A stretch of DNA of 64,000 nt from Nostoc sp. LPT (GTDB lineage: Bacteria; Cyanobacteriota; Cyanobacteriia; Cyanobacteriales; Nostocaceae), in assembly GCF_017115165.1 (NCBI RefSeq), contig NZ_JABXKF010000149.1, positions 23,040 to 87,039 of the forward strand. Reading direction: 5' to 3'. Of the stretch, positions 31,822 through 40,457 are shown one piece after another. The notes under the pieces are model-generated. The model searched no databases and was not told the DNA's origin. It worked only from the letters and a program-made list of their open reading frames with translations. How positions within the stretch are numbered: the first letter of the stretch is position 1; the number at the start of each line of letters is the position of its first letter. Position numbers and translations under genes: made by a program.

Positions 31822-32937
31822 GTGGTAGAAGAAGGCGCATATTGGCTAGCTTGGGCGCAAATTTCGGGAATTGGGCCGGTATTACTGCGACGGCTGCAAC
31901 AGCATTTTGGCACGCTGGCAACAGCTTGGAACGCCACTAAGGTACAGTTGGGAGAGGTAGAAGGCTTGGGTTTCCAAACACTAGAAAAAGTAGTACAACA
32001 GCGATCGCGTTTGCACCCAGAACAACTATTCACCAAGCACCAGCAGGAAAATTCCCATTTCTGGACACCAGCAGATGCAGATTATCCCCGCTTACTGCTA
32101 GAAACTCCCAGTCCACCGCCGATTTTGTACTATCGCGGTGAAGTCGAACTCCAAGAAAATCTCGGACAAAAACCAATGGTTGGGATTGTCGGAACCCGCC
32201 AACCCTCAGAATACGGTATCCGTTGGACTCGCCAAATTAGTACAGCTTTGGCTAAAAATGGCTTTACAGTCGTTTCTGGTATGGCAGAGGGAATTGACAC
32301 CGAAAGCCACATCGCCGCCATGAAAGCAGGTGGACGGACGATCGCAGTTTTGGGAACTGGCGTTGATGTCATCTATCCACATAAAAATCGGGATTTGTAC
32401 AAGCAAATTTTGACGGCGGGGTTAGTCGTAAGTGAGTACCCCACAAAAACCCCACCTGATCGCACTCACTTTCCCCGTCGCAACCGAATTATTGCAGGCT
32501 TAAGCCGCGCCATCCTGGTAATGGAAGCGCCTTTAAAATCTGGTGCTTTAATTACTGCTACCTACGCAAATGAATTTGGTAGAGATGTCTATGCATTACC
32601 TGGGAGACTGGACGATTATCCATCCCAAGGATGCTTAAAGTTACTGAGTCAGGGAGCTTCCTTCATTCTTAAAGAACTAGATGAACTGTTAACAATGTTA
32701 GGAGCGATACCACAAATTGATGCAATTGAGGCTTCTACAGCACCAGAACAGTTAATGCCAACTTTATTGCCAGAGTTGCAAACGGTTATGGATGCAATCG
32801 CAAGTGAAGCTTTACCCTTCGATTTTATTGTCCAACAAACTGGCATGGCTGCTGGCTCAGTTTCCAGCGCTTTGTTACAGTTGGAACTTATGGGTTTCGT
32901 TTCCCAACTACCAGGAATGCGGTATCAAAAAAATTAA
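31822..32937 (+). CDS. dprA: DNA-processing protein DprA
   Basis: VGIVGTRQPSEYGIRWT; VVSGMAEGIDTESHIAAMKAGGRTIAVLGTGVDVIYP; FPRRNRIIAGLS. Confidence 0.93.
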   Translation: MVEEGAYWLAWAQISGIGPVLLRRLQQHFGTLATAWNATKVQLGEVEGLGFQTLEKVVQQRSRLHPEQLFTKHQQENSHFWTPADADYPRLLLETPSPPPILYYRGEVELQENLGQKPMVGIVGTRQPSEYGIRWTRQISTALAKNGFTVVSGMAEGIDTESHIAAMKAGGRTIAVLGTGVDVIYPHKNRDLYKQILTAGLVVSEYPTKTPPDRTHFPRRNRIIAGLSRAILVMEAPLKSGALITATYANEFGRDVYALPGRLDDYPSQGCLKLLSQGASFILKELDELLTMLGAIPQIDAIEASTAPEQLMPTLLPELQTVMDAIASEALPFDFIVQQTGMAAGSVSSALLQLELMGFVSQLPGMRYQKN

Positions 32938-33066
32938 GAGTTAAAAGATAACAACATTATTTAGCTTTGTTTTTAACAATTTCATCATCAGATTTATGGC
33001 ATTATAAAAATACAATTTTTATATAAAACAAACTATTTAAAAGATGAACCAATGGGCTTTTGAATA

Positions 33067-33716
33067 TCAAGTAGAAAATATAGGTAAATCTGTTATTTTA
33101 TACGCAAACTGTTTCGAGTGGCTGAGTAGATTACCAGAAATATCAAAAACAAATACCAGAAGCCAAGTATCTTCAGGATTATGACCTTGCCATCCACTTT
33201 GATAACGAGAAGCTTTTACTTCAATCCCAATATGAGAATGCTGTGCAGAGTTTTTCGGAAACATTCCTGCTGGAATTAAGTCAGGATGCCCATTATGATA
33301 TTGCTTTTTGACCAACTTAGAGCAGTATTTTGGAATATTTGAAATCATAAATTCTCCAACCATACTACTAAAGTTGGCTGGCATCATCATCACCTCAAGA
33401 CGTTCTATTTCTTTGCTGTAAAGCTGTTGATTGATGAATCCTAAAAATTCTACAAAATCATCTGATGTCCGAGTAATTAACCATAATAACCGGAACCCCA
33501 CCCCGCAAAAGCTGCGCTTTAGCTCCCCTCCCCGCTTGCGGGGAGGGGTTGGGGGTGGGGTTCTTTTATTATGGGTGATTTGGCAGACATGATATCATTC
33601 ATTGCCAAATGAGTGTGTTCAATTATGCAGCTATACGGCAGAGTGGCATTAGGGTTAAAACCTTTACTCTCAATTGGGTGAGGTTGACAGGCAATCAACT
33701 CTAGTTCAACGTTCAT
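33067..33716 (-). pseudogene. PD-(D/E)XK nuclease-like gene probably split by a hairpin repeat
   Basis: C-terminal ORF contains GHPDLIPAGMF...GIEVKAS; N-terminal ORF 33519-33716 reads into the repeat at 33481-33574 in another frame. Confidence 0.55.
33481..33574. mobile_element. MITE-like hairpin element, copy D, with terminal inverted repeats
   Basis: Starts CCATAATAACCGGAACCCCACCCC, ends GGGGTGGGGTTCTTTTATTATGG; central CCCCTCCCCGCTTGCGGGGAGGGG hairpin. Confidence 0.7.
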
Positions 33717-33791
33717 TTACATACTTTTGAGTTGATTATCGACTCGCAATTAAAAAGGGGAATGAAACCATTTTTAATTATGAATTATGAA

Positions 33792-35366
33792 TTATCTTTG
33801 AGGGTAATACTGAGGATTCATAACTGGAGATTGATAACCGTTTGTTGGTACTGTACTTCCCATACCGTTGGGTACAGGAGTGACAACAGGAGGCTGATAA
33901 ATGCTCATGGGCGCAGTGCCTGTTGTACCGTTAGGTAAAGCAGGATTCGCCACCTGGGGCTGATAACCATTTGTGGGTACTGTGTTTGTAGTGGCGTTGG
34001 GTGTGACAGGATTTTGGCTAAACTCTTGGTAGGCTGCACGAGAAATTGAGCTAATCAATTTCTCGGCACGAGGATCGTTTGCTGGGCGTTGTACCATGAC
34101 GGAAGCTATGTAGCGCTTGCCAGTTGGAACCACAATTAAACCTGCATCTGCCAACATTGTGCCGATATCACCCGTTTTGTGGTATGCTCTTGCACCTGTT
34201 CCCAAACCTGCTGGCAGCAGAGTGTCTTTTTGGGTGCGACGCAAGATATCGAGCATGAGATCGCGTGATGGCATACTGACTAAATTTCCCTGACTCACAA
34301 TTGCCATCAAATTCCCTAGTTCCTTGGGACTAGTGGTGTTTGTCCCTTGCAAATCTGGGAGTTGATTACGAATTGTTGTGGTTGTCAATCCCCAACTACG
34401 GAAACGCTGGTTTAAAGCCTCCATCCCTCCCAGTCGGGCAATCAGCATATTTGTCGCCGTATTGTCGCTGATTGTAATCATTTTAGTGACGACTTCCAAA
34501 GCAGCGTACTGAGTTCCTGGTGGTTTGTATTGCAGATTTCCCGAACCGCCAGCGAGCATATCCTGTTGCATGGTCAGCATGTCATCTAGGCGAATTTTCC
34601 CCGCATCCACATCCTGGAAAAAGGCAATCAGAATCGGCACTTTAATCGTGCTAGCCGCCGGAAAACTGGTAGAGGCATTGATATCTACATAATTACCAGT
34701 ATCTAAATCTACTAAGAAAATTCCAGGTGTGAGATTTGGGTTAGTGGCCGCCAAATTTTGCACGGCATTTTTCAAAGAGGTAATTTCCTGAGATAGGTAT
34801 AGACTCGAAGCTACGGCTGGGGGAGTTGGGGTAGGTTGTGGCTGCGATCGCGCCACATTACTAACATTGCTATTAGATTGCGATGCCGAGTTCGTACTGA
34901 TGCGATTAGCTGGGTCTAATACCGACAATACAGTGCCCACAATTGCACCCATCCCAACACCCACAATCAATAACCGCAAAACATACAATATGGTTTTGGC
35001 CATTGGCTTTAACTGGGTTTTCCGCGATGAGCGTCTGCCTGTTTTTGGCTTTTCCATGCGCACTGTTTTAACCATCACAGCACCTGGTCGGAAGGGAGGA
35101 ATTTTTCCCTTGACACTAGGTATTAGTTTTACTGCCGTTGGCATGACTAACCCCGATTTTACCCTACGTGTAGCGCCAGGGATTGGGGGAGGACTGATTT
35201 GATTTTTTGGGCGTGTTAGTGCGCCTTCTTGTCCATTTGTAGTTTGCTGCTGACTGTTAGTTTTAACTTTCTTCTTTACCACTTTTTGAACTTTTTGTGG
35301 CTGCTGGCGGCGATTTAAGGGTTGACGCCGCGAGAAAGCTGTTAGTTCGCCACTTGATTCTGACAC
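33792..35366 (-). CDS. Class A beta-lactamase-related serine hydrolase
   Basis: STIK (SxxK), SDNTATN, KTGD motifs; N-terminal TM. Confidence 0.88.
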   Translation of the reverse strand: MSESSGELTAFSRRQPLNRRQQPQKVQKVVKKKVKTNSQQQTTNGQEGALTRPKNQISPPPIPGATRRVKSGLVMPTAVKLIPSVKGKIPPFRPGAVMVKTVRMEKPKTGRRSSRKTQLKPMAKTILYVLRLLIVGVGMGAIVGTVLSVLDPANRISTNSASQSNSNVSNVARSQPQPTPTPPAVASSLYLSQEITSLKNAVQNLAATNPNLTPGIFLVDLDTGNYVDINASTSFPAASTIKVPILIAFFQDVDAGKIRLDDMLTMQQDMLAGGSGNLQYKPPGTQYAALEVVTKMITISDNTATNMLIARLGGMEALNQRFRSWGLTTTTIRNQLPDLQGTNTTSPKELGNLMAIVSQGNLVSMPSRDLMLDILRRTQKDTLLPAGLGTGARAYHKTGDIGTMLADAGLIVVPTGKRYIASVMVQRPANDPRAEKLISSISRAAYQEFSQNPVTPNATTNTVPTNGYQPQVANPALPNGTTGTAPMSIYQPPVVTPVPNGMGSTVPTNGYQSPVMNPQYYPQR

Positions 35367-35541
35367 CGTTACTCCTTGTGACCCACTTGGCTGTTTTCTT
35401 GCAGACTCTTTGACCCCAAATTTAATCTTTAAGGAATATTAATACTCAAATTCCACTTTGCTACTAAGTAGCATTTTTGTGTTTAGTTTAAGCGATATTA
35501 ATTATTTTGGGGAGATGATTGCATATATATTAAACGAATAA

Positions 35542-36279
35542 TTACAAGTTTTCACTATTCTTCTGGTTTTTCAAAGCCCATTCCACCTGCTGCAAAATTC
35601 CTCGCAGCATGGCTACCTCCCCAGTTTTCAAGTGAGCGCGATTATACAATTGGCGAAATTTTCCCATGCGACTCGCTGCCGTATGGGGATACACATAACC
35701 AATTTTCAGTAATATTGATTCTAATTGCTGGTAGTATCCTTCCACAACTTCTATTGGTGCAAGTTCAGTTTGAGGTAAGGTTTGAATGTCAAGTTGGGCA
35801 CATTGTGACAATTCATAACAACAAATTGCTACAGCAGTAGCCAAATTTAGGGCGACATAATCTTTACTTGTGGGAATGCCAACAAATCGGTGTGCATAAT
35901 TTAATTCTTCATTGCTTAATCCCCGGTCTTCTCTGCCAAAAATCAGTGCTGTGGGTTTTTCTGGTTCCTCTAGTAACCAGGGTAGTGCAGTGCGGGGATT
36001 TTCTAAGGGTGTTTCTAAACTGCGAACGCGACCAGTAGTAGCGATCGCCCGTACACATCCATGCAATGCTTCTGGTAAGGTCGCCACTAATACCGCAGAT
36101 TCTAAAATTTCCTGAGCGTGAACAGCCATCATCAAAGCTTCCGTCGATAGTGGATCGCATTGGGGGTTCACTAATACTAAATTATATAGTCCGAAATTTT
36201 TCATTACTCTGACGATCGCCCCAATATTTATCGGCCCAGCTGGTTCTACCAACACAATTCTTAATCCAGCCAAGCCCAT
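35542..36279 (-). CDS. trmJ: TrmH/TrmJ-type RNA 2'-O-methyltransferase
   Basis: VEPAGPINIGAIVRVMKNFG; ALIFGREDRGLSNEEL; NLATAVAICCYEL. Confidence 0.85.
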   Translation of the reverse strand: MGLAGLRIVLVEPAGPINIGAIVRVMKNFGLYNLVLVNPQCDPLSTEALMMAVHAQEILESAVLVATLPEALHGCVRAIATTGRVRSLETPLENPRTALPWLLEEPEKPTALIFGREDRGLSNEELNYAHRFVGIPTSKDYVALNLATAVAICCYELSQCAQLDIQTLPQTELAPIEVVEGYYQQLESILLKIGYVYPHTAASRMGKFRQLYNRAHLKTGEVAMLRGILQQVEWALKNQKNSENL

Positions 36280-36390
36280 TTTTTGCCTCCTGCGATCGCG
36301 CCAAATGATATTTTTAGGCTAATTCTCAGCATTATGGTTCTGCTGAAGAGTTTCCTTGGAATCATTTTAGCTGTGTCAGGTCTGAATAGT

Positions 36391-36792
36391 TCAGCGTAAT
36401 CTTTGCTGTTCGGCTAGTCGTTCGTCGCTATTTATTTGTAGCAATCTAATTGTTGTACGTCCCGTAGGCGTTAATCCCACCAAATCCAGTTTTGAAAAGG
36501 TGAAGTGTTCAGCCCATTTCTGGGTGCGTGGGTTGAAGAGAAAACTAAAAACCCCTGTTTCTGGATCAAACGATCCTAAGTCAGTGCCTTTATGACGATT
36601 ACATCGCCAGCAGGTGAAAGCTAAATTATCAGCATTTGTTACACCACCGTGCTTTTGGGCAATAACATGATCAATCTCATGGGAGAAAAAAGCAACTCCT
36701 GGGGGTAACTGGCAATATTCACATCTGTAGTTTGTGCGTTCTTCTACTAGTCGGCAAAGAACAACCGGAATATAGGTTAAACTTACACTCAT
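36391..36792 (-). CDS. HNH endonuclease
   Basis: CEYCQL...HEIDHVIAQKHGGVTNADNLAFTCWRCNRHKGTDL. Confidence 0.9.
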   Translation of the reverse strand: MSVSLTYIPVVLCRLVEERTNYRCEYCQLPPGVAFFSHEIDHVIAQKHGGVTNADNLAFTCWRCNRHKGTDLGSFDPETGVFSFLFNPRTQKWAEHFTFSKLDLVGLTPTGRTTIRLLQINSDERLAEQQRLR

Positions 36793-37157
36793 CTGGTCAA
36801 ATAAGATAAGTTACCTGCTTTAATCATCACAACTAAGTGTTCAATACGTTCATACTCATCTAGTTCTTTCAATTCCGTGGGTGTGAGTTCACCTGCGTTA
36901 CTGCGTGCTAGCAAGGTACGCAACCGTTCTTGCATTTCGGGGATGGGTTTAAATTCAGCAATTTGTTCAGTAGTAGGGTTGCTGGCCAAAAAATCTAGGA
37001 TATATCGGTAAACTTGTGCTGGTACAGCTGGCTGTTGGAGACTCAAAGCAAGCAATTCAGATAAGCGTAGACACGAAGTGGCTTGCCGCAAGGCATCGCC
37101 TACTTGTGCTAGTTGTTGAGATAATTCCTTTGATACTTCTAGGGTGATTCTTGGCAT
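36789..37157 (-). CDS. Small helical partner of the HNH protein, overlapping it by 4 bp
   Basis: MPRITLEVSKELSQQLAQVGDALRQATS...; 36789-36792 overlap. Confidence 0.65.
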   Translation of the reverse strand: MPRITLEVSKELSQQLAQVGDALRQATSCLRLSELLALSLQQPAVPAQVYRYILDFLASNPTTEQIAEFKPIPEMQERLRTLLARSNAGELTPTELKELDEYERIEHLVVMIKAGNLSYLTR

Positions 37158-37187
37158 GGGGATTGCATTGGCAATTTACTTATTATT

Positions 37188-37290
37188 AAATGATATATCT
37201 CGAAATTTTTCATCACCCTGGCGATCGCGTCGACATTTATCGGCCCAGCTACCTCTACCAAGACAATTCTCAATCCAGCCAAGCTCATTT
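37188..37290 (-). pseudogene. Duplicated 5' fragment of trmJ
   Basis: Minus strand reads MSLAGLRIVLVEVAGPINVDAIARVMKNF; about 14 mismatches in 103 nt against 36191-36293 by hand alignment. Confidence 0.88.
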
Positions 37291-37338
37291 TTTGCCTCCT
37301 GCCTCCTGCCTTTCTTTGCGATAACAGACTAACAAAAT

Positions 37339-38331
37339 ATGTCTCACATTCTGGTCGAAAATCTCAAGAAGACTTTCTTTGTGTCTGAACGTTCCTCTGG
37401 GCTTTTCGGTTCAATCCGAGGGCTTGTGCAGCGAAAAACTAGAGAAGTTTATGCCCTTAAAGGAGTTTCGTTCTCGCTGGAACGGGGAGAACTTGTAGGA
37501 TACATTGGGCCAAATGGAGCTGGTAAATCGACTACGATTAAAATTTTAAGCGGTATTCTCGTACCTTCCAGTGGAAAATGCCTAATTGGCGGACGAACTC
37601 CTTGGAAAGATCGAATCGGGCACGTTAATCGTATTGGTGTAGTATTTGGTCAAAGAACACAACTCTGGTGGGATTTGCCAGTGATTGAGTCTTTCGATTT
37701 GCTGCGGGATATTTATCGCGTTCCCCAATCAGAGTATCGCCAGACACGCGAAGAAATGATTGATTTGCTTGGTCTTGGAAGCTTTCTCTCGACTCCGGTG
37801 AGGCAGTTAAGCCTTGGTCAAAGGATGCGATGTGACTTTGCAGCTGCAATGCTTCACAGACCGGAAATTCTTTTTCTTGATGAACCCACCATCGGGCTTG
37901 ATGCAGTTTCAAAGCTTGCAGTCAGAAAATTTATCAAAGCGCTGAATAAAACTCATCAAGTAACCACCATCTTGACTACCCATGATATGGATGATATCGA
38001 GGCACTGTGCGATCGCATAATTATTATTGGTGGAGGTGAAATCCTTTGTGATGGATCTTTAGCAGCACTGCGTTCTCAAGTTTCCTCGCGTCGGTACTTA
38101 AGAATCGACCTAGCAAACGATGATTTCTTCTTTGAGGAAGAAGGAGTCAGTATTATCTCTAAAGAAGGTCGTACTGTAACTCTTGCCTTCGATCCGACAA
38201 AGCTTTCTGCTGCGTCTTTGATTAGCCAAGTTACCTCGCAACATGAAGTAGAGGATCTTTTTGTGGAAAATCCACCCATTGAAGAGATAGTTGCTGAACT
38301 TTATGCAATTTCAGCAGGAATTGTTACATGA
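37339..38331 (+). CDS. ABC transporter ATP-binding protein (ABC-2 exporter type)
   Basis: GPNGAGKST, LSLGQRMRCD, ILFLDEPTIGLD. Confidence 0.92.
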   Translation: MSHILVENLKKTFFVSERSSGLFGSIRGLVQRKTREVYALKGVSFSLERGELVGYIGPNGAGKSTTIKILSGILVPSSGKCLIGGRTPWKDRIGHVNRIGVVFGQRTQLWWDLPVIESFDLLRDIYRVPQSEYRQTREEMIDLLGLGSFLSTPVRQLSLGQRMRCDFAAAMLHRPEILFLDEPTIGLDAVSKLAVRKFIKALNKTHQVTTILTTHDMDDIEALCDRIIIIGGGEILCDGSLAALRSQVSSRRYLRIDLANDDFFFEEEGVSIISKEGRTVTLAFDPTKLSAASLISQVTSQHEVEDLFVENPPIEEIVAELYAISAGIVT

Positions 38332-39146
38332 AAGCATATTGGTCATTGTTTGTTGCTAGATTTACCCTGTTGTTGCAATATCGTACTGCTGCTTTGGCAG
38401 GCGTTGTAACTCAGCTTTTTTGGGGGTTAGTGAAAGTAATGGTTTTACAGGCATTCTTTACTCATGCAACCTCTGCTCAACCTATAACTTTTCAACAGGC
38501 TGTAGGATATGTGTGGCTGGGACAGGCGTTTCTGATGGCGATTGTCCCTTGGGGAGGTGACAGAGACATTCAAGAACTCATCCGATCTGGTACTGTAGGA
38601 TACGATCTTCTCCGACCCACAGACCTTTATAATTTTTGGTTTACTCGCGCTTTGGCACTTCGTACAACGCCCCTGATACTTCGTGCTATTCCGCTTCTTG
38701 GTGTCACAATTTTTATTTTTCCCCTTTTTGGGTTTTATGAATGGTCGCTTTCTGTTCCACCCTCTTTTGCTTCTTTTGTTGCCTTTTTTCTCTCTTTTAT
38801 TGGTGCAATTTTACTTTCCTCTGCATTGACTATGCTTCTTACTGTATCAATGATGTGGACAATTTCGGGCGAGGGAATTAATAGTATTTTACCTACTCTT
38901 GTTATTATTTTATCTGGCATGATTGTTCCTTTGCCACTTTTTCCTGAGTGGAGCAAGCCTTTTTTGAATGCACTTCCTTTTTCAGGACTAATCGACAAAC
39001 CTTTTCGTCTTTTTACTGGTAATCTTCAACCAAACGTCCTGTTTAATGTCTTGCTGCATCAAACTTTCTGGATAGTTGTCATTATTATCCTTGGGCGTGT
39101 CCTTGTGAAACATGGCATCAGAAAGCTTGTAATTCAGGGGGGATGA
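38328..39146 (+). CDS. ABC-2 type permease
   Basis: Multi-TM, 4-bp overlap with the ATPase gene. Confidence 0.85.
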   Translation: MKAYWSLFVARFTLLLQYRTAALAGVVTQLFWGLVKVMVLQAFFTHATSAQPITFQQAVGYVWLGQAFLMAIVPWGGDRDIQELIRSGTVGYDLLRPTDLYNFWFTRALALRTTPLILRAIPLLGVTIFIFPLFGFYEWSLSVPPSFASFVAFFLSFIGAILLSSALTMLLTVSMMWTISGEGINSILPTLVIILSGMIVPLPLFPEWSKPFLNALPFSGLIDKPFRLFTGNLQPNVLFNVLLHQTFWIVVIIILGRVLVKHGIRKLVIQGG

Positions 39147-39427
39147 ATGAGGAGGCAGAAGGCAGGAGGTAAACTCCATAAATAAATTTAGGGGTTTCAA
39201 TAAGGACGCAGTAACTATGCGCTACGCATCTCGAAATACATATTTTCTTCTTTATTTATTCATGAATAAATTTAGTTATTTTTAAAGCCTGTAGCAGAGA
39301 CTAAAAAATATTTTTTTCTTTCTCATGCCTCCTTACCTCTGCCTTGATTTGGTAAATAAGTCGTAATATTTGACAAGCGGTAAGCTAGGTTAGATAATTT
39401 ATTTCGGGTAAAAGGAATAAAGCGACT

Positions 39428-40228
39428 ATGAATGATTTTTTGCTTTACCTTCGATATATTTCTGTATCTTTCAAGTCGCAAATGCAGTACAAAGTTTCTT
39501 TTTGGCTGCAAGTCATAGGGCAGCTTCTAGGAACTGCTGTTGAATTTTTTGGAGTCTGGGCACTTTTTACTCGTTTTAATAGTATTGGTACGTGGACTTT
39601 GAATGAAGTTGCTCTCTTTTATGGAATAGTTAATATTTCTTTTGCCTGTGCTGATGCCCTTGGAAAAGGATTTGACTCATTTACAACAATAATTAAAAGT
39701 GGAGACTTCGACCGTTTACTTCTTCGTCCACGTACCACAGCACTTCAACTTTTAGGTAAAGAGTTTACTTTGAAACGAATCGGAAGATTTTCCCAAGGAA
39801 TTGTTGTTTTGGGGTGGTCACTTTCATCCCTCCACATCCCTTTAACTTTTAAAATTGTATGGCTTTTGGGCACTTCATTTCTTGGTGGAGTTGCGCTATT
39901 TGTTGGTATTGTCATTATGCAAGCAACCCTCACCTTCTGGACTATTGAATCTCTCGAAATTGTGAATATCCTCACTTATGGAGGAGTCGAAACGGCTCAG
40001 TACCCACTTGCAATTTATAGCAAATGGTTTCAGCGATTCTTTACTTTCTTAATACCGCTTGCTTGCATCAGTTATTTTCCTTTGCTTGCAGTACTTAAAA
40101 AAGAAGATGCGTTTTTAGTGCCTTTGTGGTTTTGTTATATCTCGCCAATCGCAGGCATTCTCTTTCTGATGGTTGCGCTCAAGCTTTGGAAAATAGGAGA
40201 GCGATACTATTGTTCTACTGGGAGCTAG
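39428..40228 (+). CDS. ABC-2 type permease
   Basis: Multi-TM, same cluster and orientation. Confidence 0.85.
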   Translation: MNDFLLYLRYISVSFKSQMQYKVSFWLQVIGQLLGTAVEFFGVWALFTRFNSIGTWTLNEVALFYGIVNISFACADALGKGFDSFTTIIKSGDFDRLLLRPRTTALQLLGKEFTLKRIGRFSQGIVVLGWSLSSLHIPLTFKIVWLLGTSFLGGVALFVGIVIMQATLTFWTIESLEIVNILTYGGVETAQYPLAIYSKWFQRFFTFLIPLACISYFPLLAVLKKEDAFLVPLWFCYISPIAGILFLMVALKLWKIGERYYCSTGS

Positions 40229-40457
40229 TACAACAAAATTTTAGGCGTTGCAGAACACGGGGATAAATTTAGGCAGGCAGGGGAAGCAGAGGGTGCAGGG
40301 GAAGCAGGGGGAGAAATTTTATAACTTGCTAAATCATCCCTCAATTTAGCAACGCCAAATTTTAACTGTGTACTCAGGCGTATTTTAAATGGGCAGATCG
40401 CACTTTTCTAAAGATTCTGATTTAATACCTTGTAGTATTGCCTGATTTCACTAAACA

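Noticed and set aside
40260-40320. ggcaggggaagcagagg purine-rich stretch
   Set aside because: Common low-complexity intergenic STRR-like sequence, nothing specific
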